From positions 32,178,001-32,242,000 of the forward strand of contig NC_088679.1 of the NCBI RefSeq assembly GCF_950023065.1: a stretch of DNA of 64,000 nucleotides. Direction: 5' to 3'. Positions 45,405 through 56,509 of this stretch are shown here, in pieces. Source of the DNA: Planococcus citri. Its lineage: Eukaryota; Arthropoda; Insecta; Hemiptera; Pseudococcidae. Below the pieces are notes generated by a model. That model made no database searches, had not been told where the DNA came from, and worked only from the letters and a program-made list of their open reading frames with translations. Numbering within the stretch: the stretch's first letter is position 1; each line of letters begins with the position of its first letter. Both the position numbers and the translations under genes were made by a program.

Positions 45405-46986
45405 GTTTTCCAGACAGTATGAAAATTTTAAAGCTCGGTTTTAGCGTTAACTTATGAACAATACCGGGGGAGCTTATCACGTCAATGCGAACCCTTTTGG
45501 TAATTAGAGTTTCACGTCTTGACGCGACGACGACGACGACATCGTCAGTGTGTACGAATCGAGGAGACTTGCAGAAGCTGAGGTGGTGAGGTGAGATCAG
45601 ACAGGATGGGCAAACATCCGGGAGCGGGGGGTTGGGGGGTAAAAAACTATCGAAGGTATTTTGATTTTAATTAAAATGTCTATTACAAGCGCAATTTCAT
45701 AGCGGCGTGTATTTTCATTTAGCAGCTACTTTACGGCTAAATATAAGGCGCCATTGTTGGAATGAAAATTTTTACAATATCCTGTTCGATCTGGGGATGT
45801 TTCCGTTCCACGTACATAAGCTCGGGACGACGACGCGGACGAGGACGAGGCCGCTCAGGCAATCTACCAGAGCGAGAATTTTTTCACCATTTTGATGGAA
45901 ATCTCGGTTAACAGATGCACATCGAGCTACGGTACGGTTTTTAATGGTGTTTACGCCATGACCGCGGTGGAAGGCGAAACGAGGGGGGGTACTCATCACG
46001 GTGGATTTTTTTTTCGCGTTGCGAAGCTTTCGTGGCGGTTTTTTTTGTAGCTTTAATCTGTTTTTAAAATATGTAAAAGTTTTCGATTCGAAGGAACGCG
46101 AACGATGATGAAGGCGAGAACAAGAGAGGAGAAAAGCTCCCTTTATAGTGTTCCATTCCGCGGTAGTAATTTTATTGCCTCTCGTCGCGCGATGTTGCCT
46201 CCCTGCCTAAGCCTTTTTCTCGGCTTCGAGTTTTGTGTCAAATTAAAACAGTGTTTAAATTAGCAGCTGACGTGGAATGATGTGTTTCGGTGTTATAATT
46301 CTATCATCTGGTCTCGCTACCAAAGGGTGGTTTTTTCCCTTGACCGTTATGAATGGCTCGGCGAGCGTCAAATTCGTGAAAAATGTAATTCTTTGGCGGT
46401 GGTGGCGTCGTTCGCGGTGTGTTTTTTTTTCCTCCCTATATTTATACTGCATTGATGCTGTAATTACGAGGAAAAATTTAGCGAAATTATAAAGGCCCCG
46501 GTCGTCGTCGTTGAAAACAGTCTGTGATAATTAAAGCTGTCGAGATGCGGCTTGTTGACTGTTGCGATGAGTTTTGAGTTCATTGTACATTGTATACACT
46601 ACACATAGCGTTATACGATGGTACTCTTTTTTCCTATTTTTTAAAGACCTTTCCGCTTTGAACCGAGAATCCGCTGTCCACTCGAAAAATTGCAACTGAA
46701 AACGTTTCCGGAGGCAGTGAACCTAGAATCCGAGACATATGCCGGGTACAAATATACAAACCAAATGGCATTTCTGTGGCGGTTTCTTCGTCAACTCCTA
46801 CTTTTTATCTTTTTGTACTATTTATTTTTTGAGGGGTTCCTGCCTGTGTGTTTTATACGATGAGAAAAAAGTCGTGTTAGAATTTGGGACAATTGTTAAA
46901 TCCTCCTCGAGTGTTGTATGGTCGATGAGATAATTTACAGCGTGTATTAAAGGATTGCTGTAGACGAAAATAGACTTCTCTGTTTT

Positions 46987-47007
46987 TCGTCGTCGTCGTC
47001 GTCGTCG
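46987..47007. repeat. (TCG)7 microsatellite
   Basis: Seven TCG triplets in a row are followed by CCGCC. On the minus strand it would read as an Arg- or Thr-run within short frames that show no other coding sign. Confidence 0.9.
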
Positions 47008-47129
47008 CCGCCATACCGACAACACCGCTGGTGAAAAAAATGTCGTTTTTTCTTCCATTTGAAAATGACGTCATTTTTCTCAGAAGTAAATTTTGTCATC
47101 GGAGGGATTTTCACGTGTTAATTCGAAAT

Positions 47130-48700
47130 GTTCGAAATAAACAATGGAATGTGTTACAGCTTTATGACAACTCGTGGCGTAGAAAGGTGTCCTTTTTTTA
47201 AAGCTTCATGTGTACGATGCCTTAAGCCGTCCAAAATTACTTGTATCAAATGTCAATGGAAAATTTTAAGGATTTGCGAAGGTAGAAAGACGACTGTGGA
47301 AAATTTTGCCTCGTGGAAGTTTTTTTTTTTTGCTTTTCGAAATGAAACAATTTAGAAAACGTGTCTGTTTGGGAAGTGGATTTTTTTTTCATTATAAAAG
47401 TAGGCGAAACAAAAATCTGATTTCTCAGAATATTTTGAAAATCTTCATTCATGAAAAAAAATTGTAATGATGAAATGGGTTTGATAAAAAATTAAATCCA
47501 AAGTGAAAATATGTTGAAAATTTTTTCCACCCTTACTCCATTTCTGAATTTTATCAAGTACTCGTATTTCAATTTTTCAATTTGTGGTTTCACTTATTGA
47601 GTTTTTTTTTTGCTAATTTGTAATTTTTTTCCATCTTTTTGAGTTCTTTGATCGTAATTTTCAATAATTTTCTGACATTTTGTACAATTTCATGAAAATG
47701 ACGTATAGATTTTTAAATATTTTTGCTGGTGTTATTTTATTGTTTCAAAAATATTAATGATTTAGACTTCAAAACATGAAATATTGCCTCAGTTCCTTCT
47801 TTTAGACCTTGTTTTAAGATGATCCTATCTTGAAAATTGGATTTACAAGGTTCAGCGAGCAAAATTACCTCAATTTTCAATCAGGGTGTCGTAACAATCC
47901 TGCTTATCCTGTGTAGTTGAAAAATGAGAAATTGAGATGTTGAAAATATTGTTCATCCCCCTCCCCCTTCCTCCGGGGAAACTATTGGAATATCTCATAA
48001 CACTGGAAAATTGAAAATTTAGGTGTAAAATTTTGACTCCTTTCATCCTTTTCACACCAAAAAAGGCTCCAAGTATTTGGAAAATGACTCGTCGATGAAA
48101 AATTGTTACGTATTTTTGACAGCCCAGTCCCCCCCCCACACCCCCTCCGTAAAAATCTTGGAATGTCCAAAGACATAAATTTACATGTGAAATGGTGACC
48201 CCGCCCTACCCACTTTCAAAAAGAGTCGAAAAGTGTTTGAAAAATGTCCTACCGAGAGTCCTGCTAAAATCCTGCTTTTTCATTTTGGAATTTTGTTTGA
48301 CACCTGGTCCCTGTTTTCCGCGACGATTTATCAACATTTTAAAAATCCCCTTTTCAACTTTGAAATCCGCAATTTTCTCTCAAGATCTATAATAATGATT
48401 ATAAAAAGTATGACTCTGGGACTAGCAGGATTCTTTTTCTGCATGGGGGATGAAGTTTTCCATTTCTCCCAACTTTTACCAATAAGCATAGAAAATTTAT
48501 TCAAATTTTTAGTTTTCAAAAATTATCTGTGAAATTTTTCATTTTTTTGTACAAAAACGCTGAGTTGATTGTCAGATTTGGATTGAGTTGAATTGTGTGT
48601 CCTGATGAGTGATTGGGCTATTTTAAAAAAATTTTCGCTCAGTTTCGGAAATGATTTGGCTCACTAAGCTGAATCTAGATACGACGTTTGAAAAAAATTC
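47130..48700. other. AT-rich DNA, nothing firmly recognised
   Basis: T-rich degenerate words lie at 47540-47720. CAGGGTGTCGTAACAA near 47882 and TTGTTTGACACCTGG near 48295 could be the ends of a decayed repeat, but pairing is short. C-runs are near 47960 and 48129. Confidence 0.35.
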
Positions 48701-48719
48701 GAACGAAAGGAGTTGTCTT

Positions 48720-49190
48720 TAGGTCTATGGCCCGTCTGCCCCATCTGGAATTTCCAAACTGTGGCTGGAGGTTCCAGAACGCCTTGAAACTAATTCCAAT
48801 TGACTCAATGTACAAAGTAGGGTTTAGTGAATTTCAGCTTTCCAGCTTGGCTGGGTAAAATTCTGTGAAAATTTCAATTTCAAAAAATCTCATGGAGACT
48901 TCAAACCTGCTGAAAATGGTTTGAAGGGATGGGAGGGGAGAGGGTCTAAAATAGGGTACATACCAAATTTCAGCTTTTTTCACTAATGTGATAAAATTTC
49001 AATTTTTTCCCCATTTTTGGCCCAAATGTGATTTTTAGAAATTCACTCAAAATCAAAAAATATTCCTTAGCATGTGAAATTTTGGTTAGTGACGTATTTT
49101 GCAAGGTCTTTTTATTAACTTTTGCTCGGTTCAAACAATTTTCTGTCAGATATCTCCTCTGTTGTCAGTAGCTCAGTACATTTTGCGAGA
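48720..49190 (+). repeat. Broken copy of the 43970-44918 element
   Basis: It contains two degraded GAAACTAATTCCAATTGACT-type units and ends with TGAAATTTTGGTTAGTGACG, TTGCTCGGTTCAAA and GTCAGATATCTCCTCT. These match the right arm of the larger element in the same order. The left arm is not recognisable. Confidence 0.65.
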
Positions 49191-49500
49191 TGGGATTTCT
49201 TTCAGCGCATACGGTAGAGTGAGGTCATTTTCAGAATTTCAGGACCAATTTTGAAGGTTACAAAAGCCGAACGAATTTGATGTTCCCAATTTCGCACCAT
49301 TTGATGAAGTTCCCAAAATTAAGCGTGATTGTAGGATCGTAAAAGTCGCAAATTTTTTGGTCACACCTTACCTCCTTGTGCTAAGATATTGTGATCTTGA
49401 AGTAATTATTGAATCTTCCATTTTTTTTGATTACTTCTTTTTCTTGTAAGTTTTTCTTAAAATGTTTGAAGTGAAGATGAAAAATCCTCGCTAAAAATAC
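49190..49500. other. AT-rich spacer, nothing recognised
   Basis: No gene or bounded repeat is seen. GAGAGACACCCTATA near 49520 resembles a transposon end without a partner. Confidence 0.3.
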
Positions 49501-52130
49501 ACACCATGATATTATTTGAGAGACACCCTATACATAAACGTTCTTTCGTTTGTCGAAAAAAATTCCACGGTGTATCAACGATGAGGAAAAAATAATAAAA
49601 ATATTTATCACGCGACTACGATTACATTATTATTATTTTCTTGAAGACAAAATAAAGAAAAAAAGTTCCGAGAAAAACTTTGTAAGTTCGACTCGAACTC
49701 GTGCAAACAAACACTTCGCTTGGTTACTTTGGAAGAGATGAAAAATTACGTTATCGTTTTTCTAAAAGGAGCATTAATGCAGCGACGTCGACGTCCCAAC
49801 TTTAAAGGAATATTTTTTGGCATCTGGTAATTTCGTCATGATGGCATACAAGGATTATATGCTTTTCACTTTTCGGTGAGGTGTTTCGTCTGGCGAGTGA
49901 CGTTGACCAGTTTTCTTTTTGATGCTGTTTGTAAAAGAGACAGGGGTATAGAGAGTAAAAACACGAATTGAAAAAATACTCGAACGTACCTACTATGTGA
50001 GATGGAGAGTATCGATGGGAACGTGGAATAAAATCGAAGGTGGAAATGTAATTATGTAGTACTGTACGTTGCTAAATGGTGTGCGAAACGAATAAATGAA
50101 CTGTTGGTAATTGTTCACGACATTGTAAAGTGATGGATGCATTTGCTCGAACTCGAAGTGAATTGAAAAACGAATTCAAGGTCGATTGACATCAATCGAA
50201 TCAAAGATACGAGTACCTACGTACATAAAAACGCTCAATTTCATTCTGGCCAAATTTACTTCTCGTTTATCAAACGATAGGGTTTTGTTATTCTCCACGT
50301 GTTTTGGCTACGAGTCGTCATAGGAGATGTTTTCGAGTTCTAATGTTTAATACGAGCTACACAAATTGTATGTACAAATGCATATATGGTATAGTAACAC
50401 AATAATTAGTCATTAAGACGCGATGACCTAATGGTATGCCTTGTGTATATTTTATACGGTTATAAGTAGACTAGTAGTCGTTTCTTGGTCTTTCAATATG
50501 TACCCTGCAGATGACTAATTGTACGGCGTTAGCGTTTTATTAGGATTAACAGTAAGCTAATGACATATAACCAGTGTTTGATGACTGCTCCGATGTGCAC
50601 TAGTGGCTAATCTAATTATACTCAGCGCCAACCAAGAAACCGGTTTCAATTAACGTGTGTGTAAATTATACATAATAACCCCTTGTACGACATGCTATAG
50701 CCCATGAGGGTATACAGGAACTGAAATGAAAAAAATGAGGGCGAATCGAAGTACTCGTAACTGTGAACCCTTGCATCGCATCAGCGTTAAAGTTTATTCA
50801 AAAGATTCGGTGGCTAAGGCTGGCGAAATTCCTAAGATGCTACAAGTGGTAAAAAAGATACGAGCTTCGGTATAAATCACGCTCCGTTGAAGGACTCGAT
50901 TCGTATATCAAATAACCGAAGCGTAATTTTTCACTATAGCTTGGCATTTCGCTGAGGAAGAAGAGAAAAATGGACGAGAAGGAGAAAAAAAAGTTTATTA
51001 GCTTCGGGAGTCGACTTTCGATTAAAATTCAAATGGTATATAGTAAATATATGTATCTGGATGTACTCTGTATACGTAGCTGCGGTTAAAGTTTGACGAT
51101 GAAGGCGAAAAAGATGTAGCAGCAGAAGTGAAGAGGCGTTTGTAAGAAGACGGATACGGTAGTATAAGATGTTGAAGGAGAGAGAAAACCTCGTTCCAGG
51201 CATAAGGAAAAACTTAGCCCTTTCGGCTGAAAAAATAACCCGACGCATCGCTTTTTCCGCCTTCGTATCGTTATAATTGCTAATGCTTAAGTTTTACAAT
51301 TGGGCGAATGTGTATAGTGAAGAAGGATGGCGAGGAGAGGCGCGAGTGAGAGGCGTAAGTGTAAACTGTTAAAACGTCAAGAAAGAAAAAAAAGATCGAT
51401 CACCGAGCGCCGCGGTGACACACGAGCTGGTGATTAATGCTCCTGCATTTATGCTTATAGGCTACCCTTTTAGTGCGCAACATCATTTGTTACACGCCAT
51501 TGTTGATAACAGCTCTACTGGATGCTTTCATTTTCAAATTAACAGTCATTTTTGTTTCATTTAAACCGAACCGGCGAACGGTTTTGTTAATTTATCGAAT
51601 CAACGATGATGTGTCGTGTCGGCAAAGCGTCATCGCGTCGCGACGCAGACAATTGCCGAGGTCTGCCGACCACCGACCGACTCTTCCGTATGCTGCGAAT
51701 TTTTTAAGCTGGGCTAGGGGGTGCATGTGTACACTATACAGGTCTTTCGCAATGCGTCCGCATGCGGCAACATACCATACAAGGATGAACTCCATTTCTA
51801 TCGTATATCTTCATTTAGCAAATTACCACCCGCCCCCTCCCTCCTCTTGCCCCTCGGCCTACATCTGCGTTGTCTGCGTAATAGATTTGCCAAGTTCTGA
51901 CACCGGTTTATAATCGACATTTATCAAAGGTGAATGCGAGAGCCCGGATTTGTGTCTGTTGGAATTACGCAGCGCGACGTGAGCGTGAGCCTTTGCACCC
52001 TGCCCCATTCCGACTGTGTGCTAAGAGAACGCGACCGTTTTTCATAATATCCTCGAAATGAGTGCTGTGAAAGATAACCGCGTATGGGAGAAGGCCGAAG
52101 GGATATAAGGTAACAATTTGCCCGGCTAAA
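49500..52130. other. Longest repeat-free island
   Basis: About 2.6 kb lies without bounded repeats and with frequent CpG. It includes the longest open frame of the window (51473-51913, 146 codons), which starts at GTG rather than ATG. That frame is Arg/Ser/Pro/His-rich without a domain and overlaps an antisense frame. Good TAAT-, ACGTAC- and TTTATTAG-type words occur. I regard it as non-coding until shown otherwise. Confidence 0.3.
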
Positions 52131-53020
52131 TTATCCCCCGAGAAGATGCGTGAAATGAAATAATAAAGATTGACTTTGCCATAGAAGAGTTGAGGGTGCG
52201 TTTTTATGGCGTATTTTTCTCAATTTTGTGTGCATTTTGGGGTAAACCGTGCTCGTATTATATTGGAGAAGGGTAGGATGTGGTGTAGTTTTATGTAGGT
52301 ATGTTTTAATGACTTGATACACCTGCTAGTTGTTTGATCATGTAATTATGTCAGTGTATGGTAATTTGATAGTGATGTTAATTTGGGTCTGTCTTTTTTT
52401 GTTTGTTTCAGGTAAGAACTGAATTTCTTAATGACATCGAATAAAATCGACTTGTTCGTGCTGCCTATGTGCATCATTAGTGGTATTTTGATTGGTTTGT
52501 TACTTCCTATGGATTTGACTTGGGCGTATACTTCAATGCTGATCATTTCTCTCCTGAAGCTCTAAGCTAAGAGACAATGGTTTGATATTAAAATTGCTCT
52601 CAATTTAGATGTAGGAATAAGTACATTGTTCAATTAGAACAATTTTATAACCAAAAATTGAAATTGAAATATTTGCATCTGACAGCACCCTTAGACAACC
52701 AATTGTACATATTTACGACCTTTTTATAAATTTAAGCACAGTTTTCGAATATCAGACTATTTCTGCGTAAATTTAATTCATACACTTATTTTGTAAGCTG
52801 ATTGTTGGTGAAAAATATGAATCTACGAGTAGGTCATTAAGCAATTAAGCATCAGTAAGTTAGGAATTTGAAATACCTAAATTAAAAGAGCGTACAAAAA
52901 TACCTACATCAGCTGACAGAATTTTCAAAGCTTGAGCTAATTTTTCAATTTTGTGGCGAATTATTAAAAATCAAAGGTCCAAAATTTTGAAGAAATCTGA
53001 ATTATTCCAAATTTACCCAA
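52130..53020. other. AT-rich DNA upstream of the retroelement relic
   Basis: No earlier pol domains (protease, reverse transcriptase) of the BEL/Pao relic are recognisable here, so the element is 5'-truncated or too decayed upstream. Confidence 0.4.
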
Positions 53021-53024
53021 AAAG

Positions 53025-53340
53025 TTGAAAAAAGAAGTTGTGATAAAGTCATTTTTGGGCCCAGACAGTTATGAATACGGATCATTTTTTTGTCATTTTA
53101 TTGCAGAGAGAAACTTGCCTAAAAAGATAATTTCTGATAATACTGCACAGTTTATTAAATTTAAATCATTCATTGATCACGGTTGGAGAGAAAATTTAAG
53201 AAGGAACAACGAATTTCTTTCCTTCCTGCTTGAAAGCTATATCAAATGAAAGTTTATTCCTGAAAATGCTCCCTGGATGGGAGACATCTACAAATGTTCA
53301 ATTTTGTTAGTGATGAAATTTATCTTAAAATCAGTCCCTG
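53025..53340 (+). pseudogene. BEL/Pao retrotransposon integrase core fragment
   Basis: The frame encodes FIAERNLPKKIISDN at 53097-53141, which matches the RRFIARRGxPKxIISDN block around the second catalytic Asp of BEL/Pao integrases (Asp codon 53136-53138). The Gly normally following in DNG is replaced by Thr. An in-frame stop lies at 53247-53249. In the same frame beyond it the FIPENAPWMGDIY block is still readable, where the third catalytic residue (Glu in most members) reads as Lys. The first catalytic Asp region is absent. Integrase would insert reverse-transcribed element DNA; this copy is dead. Its continuation lies at 56072, after about 2.7 kb of foreign sequence. Confidence 0.85.
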
Positions 53341-53394
53341 GTATGCTCAATTTTAAAAAAACATCTTGCGCAGTTCGCAAGATCAACCGACTTT

Positions 53395-54620
53395 GCTCTA
53401 AATATACCTCAGTAATTTACCAACATTTATCTCAGTAATTTACCAACATTTATCTCAGTAATTTACCAGACATTACTTAAAAATTTACAAATTTATCAAA
53501 ATGCGCGGAAGTACCCAAATTTACCGATTTAATGAATACGAAAAGTCGAAAACATCGACAAAATAAAATAGTCAATCATAAGTAGCAATCATATTACACT
53601 TTTATGAAATTGATTTTCAAATAAAAATTAGCGTACTTATGAAGACGTAACCGTCATATTACAAGTGGAATAATATATCAGGAAAATTGTTGACAAAAAA
53701 CAAAATTATTACCAAAATTTAGCTATTTACCAAAATTTACCAATTTACCAACATTTACCAATTTACCAAAATTTACCAATTTACCAAAATTTACCAATTT
53801 ACCAAAATTTACCAATTTACCTATTTCCCGATTTACCTATTTACTGAAATTTACCTATTTACTGAAATTTACCTATTTACTGAGATTTACCTATTTACCA
53901 AAATTTACCAATTTACCAATTTACTGAAATTTACCAATTTACCAAAATTTACCAATTTACCAAAATTTACCAATTTACCAAAATTTACCAATTTACCAAA
54001 ATTTACCTATTTACCAAAATTTACCAATTTACCAAAATTTACCTACCTATTTACCAAAATTTACCTGTTTACCAAAATTTACCAAAATTTACCTATTACC
54101 AAAATTTACCACTTTACCAACATTTATGAATTTACCAAAAATTACCCTATCAATTTACTAACATTTACCTCAGTAATTTACCAGACATTACCCACTAATT
54201 TACCAATTTTCCAATTTACCAAAAATTTCCCCAGCAATTTACCAACATTCACCTCAGTAATTTACCACACATTTCCCCCAATAATTTACCATTTTTTTAC
54301 CGAATTTTTACCGACTTTTACCGTTTTTGTTATTTTTAGTTACCCCAGTAATTTACTGCCAAAGGTTTTTTTTTACCAATTCACCAAACTTTACCAATTC
54401 ACCAAAAATAACCCTAGCAATTTACGAAAATTTACCAATTGGAATACCAATTTACCAATAAAAATTACGCCATTAATTTACCGAAATAAAAATTACCTAA
54501 GCAATTTACCAAAATTTTCAACCAACTTTAATTACGAGTAATTCACCAAAAATAACTAATCATTTTATTTACTAAAAATTACTATTAATTCACCAAAAAA
54601 AAACAAAATTATCAAAATTT
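53395..54620. repeat. TTTACCAAW satellite, 9/18-bp units
   Basis: A nine-base word TTTACCAAA/T is repeated well over a hundred times. In the core (about 53715-54110) it forms an 18-bp alternation of ATTTACCAA and TTTACCAAA. The left edge has a 22-bp variant with ATCTCAGTAATTTACCAAC three times. The right edge decays through CCCCAGTAATTTACC variants. It lies inside the broken BEL/Pao integrase. The core is more regular than the edges, as expected for an array homogenised by unequal exchange. Confidence 0.95.
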
Positions 54621-54777
54621 ACTGGCTATTTACCAAAAAATTAATTTTTTTTGTTGAAACAAAAATTACACTAGAAATTTTTGAAAAATTTTGATTTTTT
54701 ATAGCAAAAAAATTTTGGACCGATAAAATTAACAAACAAAAATAACAAAAAAATCAACAAAAAATTTTCTGCTCTTG

Positions 54778-54848
54778 ACTCGCGCGGGATTCGAACTCCC
54801 GACCTCCGGCGCACCAATCCGTAACCTACACACCCTAACCACCCCATC
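54778..54848 (-). pseudogene. tRNA-like sequence (pseudo-tRNA or SINE head)
   Basis: On the minus strand a perfect T-arm is present: stem CGGGA/TCCCG around loop GTTCGAA (54785-54801 on plus). About 40 bases earlier a D-loop-like GGTGGTTAGGGTG gives an A-box. Spacing between A- and B-boxes is normal for a tRNA. The acceptor stem does not pair (3' side CGCGAGT has no ACTCGCG partner) and the anticodon arm is poor, so it is not a working tRNA gene. It could be a tRNA-derived SINE head or a decayed tRNA. Confidence 0.6.
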
Positions 54849-54859
54849 TGTTTGTTGGG

Positions 54860-55115
54860 GGTGAGCCATTTGCGAGATATAAGGGTTTACACAAATTTCT
54901 GCTTATCCATAACGTTGAAACACGCTTAAACGTTCATATCTCGTAAACGGCTGAACCGATTTCGACCAAATTAAAAATTTCTCTAGTTCAGTATCAAAGC
55001 AATATTTTGCCATCATCAGTTTCGACTTAAAGTTCGGAGCTTTTGAGTTCAGCGTGACACAAATTTATACATAAATTGATATATAAATATATAAATAAAT
55101 ATATAAATAAATATT
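54860..55115. repeat. Repeat-derived spacer with AT microsatellite
   Basis: CATATCTCGTAAACGGCTGA with ACCGATTT is a word of a type I have seen often in insect repeats. Then comes a TATAAATAAATATATAAATA tract (about 55076-55113), whose counterpart resumes after the next element at about 55906-55930. Confidence 0.5.
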
Positions 55116-55121
55116 CTAGGG

Positions 55122-55895
55122 GGTAAACTCGTAACTTTTTTATAGATTAACCAGCAAACTCATAACGTTTTGACAAACTCGTAACCTTTTTAGGACGTGA
55201 CTTTTCGATGAGGTGCCACATGAATCTACAAGGTGTGGGGAGTCTACTGGCAAAGTTTGAGCAGGGACGTGAGATTGCCTTTTATACACTTTCTCTTTTG
55301 ACTCAATTTTCAAATGAGTGCCTATCCTAAGTATTATGTACAAGGACATGAGGAAAAGGTGTTTATTGCCAAGAATCATTTTTTACGTTTTTTACGTTCT
55401 TTTTGGTGATTTTGGTGGTTGAAGATGTCCTCTTTCACATGGCGTGGTCAAAAATCGTCTAAAATAAATTTTTGACTGCTCAATTTTAATTTAGAGTTGA
55501 TTATACAGGTCCGAATTTTCGTGTTTTTCAGTCTAAACAGTGATTTTATGGGAAAAGTATGCATCCTAGGAAAAAAATGCAATGAAGGAAATTGTAGAGA
55601 ATAAAATTTTCTTTCTGCTCAGAGCTGGTTATTTTTCTGTGGGATGCTTTGTTAAAAAGCTATTTGCGAAAAACAGAGACGTATGGGACTTTCAAAAAAA
55701 GCTTTTCTGAAAAATTGATGTTTCGGCAATGAGATACCTCTCCACAGGTCACCCAAAAATCAAGTTAACGAATATAACGCGGCCTAACATCGAGTACTAT
55801 CAGGCCTATGGGGTGACGCGTCGAGCGCATGCACAGCAACGAAGTTATAGGTGGGACGTGAGTTTGTATTTTATACAAAACGTTATGAGTTTACC
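55122..55895. mobile_element. Inverted-repeat element with GGTAAACTCRTAAC ends
   Basis: The left end GGTAAACTCGTAAC is mirrored at the right by GTTATGAGTTTACC. Variants of ACTCRTAACGTTTT recur inside the left end (55155, 55175). The element lies between two tracts of TATAAATAAATA, as though it had inserted into an AT microsatellite. No transposase frame; about 774 bp. Confidence 0.7.
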
Positions 55896-56071
55896 TGTAT
55901 GCGGCTATATATAAATAAATATATATATAAACTTATCTCGTTTTGCGCCATATGTCTTATCGTGATCAGCACACTCCAAAACGTCAAGAAAACCCACCCC
56001 CACCCAAATCTTCAACCATCATGACAAATACAATACCTTACTTTTCCGTTTCACGGCAAAGTCGGTAAAAC

Positions 56072-56508
56072 TTGAAAACAACGTTAAAAGAAATTGAAAA
56101 TGTATTGAACTCAAGGCTGCTCACATACACACATATGTGTCTGCTGATCTCAAAGAAGTCATTACTCCAGCTCATTTCATTTGTGATTGAAGTAGTATTT
56201 CAGTTGACAATGAATTGGGCGTTATTGTTAATGCAAGATCCAAATTGTTCAACATTTGGAATTTTTGTAAAAAAGTTCTACAGTCATTTTGGACCATGTG
56301 GTATGAAGATTATTTATCAATTGTACATAAAAAAGACAATTTGATGCAGAGAAATGCTGTTTGTCATATACCTAGACCTAAAGTTGATGAAGCAGTACTG
56401 ACAGAAGATGACTCACAGGAAACATGGAGATTGTGTGTTATTGATCAGATTAATGTTAGTAAAGATGGGAATATTAATTCAACCAATGTTAGAATTAAAA
56501 CTGGTATT
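56072..56508 (+). pseudogene. BEL/Pao integrase C-terminal fragment
   Basis: The first frame has TLKEIENVLNSRLLTY (from about 56084), the LTEIEAVLNSRPLTY block of BEL/Pao integrases. The reading frame then shifts near 56130, after which DLKEVITPAHFICD follows, ending in a stop at 56188-56190. The same frame goes on to SFWTMWYEDYLSIV (usual form FWxRWxxEYL) and a C-terminal IEDD...WRLCVIDQI...KDGNI...VRIKTG pattern (usual WxLGRI...GxDGxxRxxxVRT). Thus order and spacing are right for the end of pol, with one frameshift and at least one stop. It is cut at its 3' side by the element at 56510. Confidence 0.9.
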
Positions 56509-56509
56509 A

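Larger units (their letters stand above)
44920..47130. other. Island with three CGA/TCG triplet runs
   Basis: The CpG-rich island has (TCG)6 at about 45386-45403, (ACG)5 at about 45525-45540 and (TCG)7 at about 46987-47007. No bounded repeat and no recognisable protein; frames reach 78 codons. Candidate regulatory or untranslated-exon DNA. Confidence 0.35.

Noticed and set aside
47882..48306. Element bounded by CAGGGTGTCGTAACAA and TTGTTTGACACCTGG
   Set aside because: Pairing is short and imperfect, with no target duplication; it could be chance or two unrelated truncated ends.
51473..51913. Longest open frame (146 codons) as a protein gene
   Set aside because: It starts at GTG, overlaps an antisense frame, is Arg/Ser/Pro/His-rich without a domain, and has no splice or start context.
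52131..53020. Reverse transcriptase part of the BEL/Pao relic
   Set aside because: I found no YxDD-type block or RNase H pattern in any frame.
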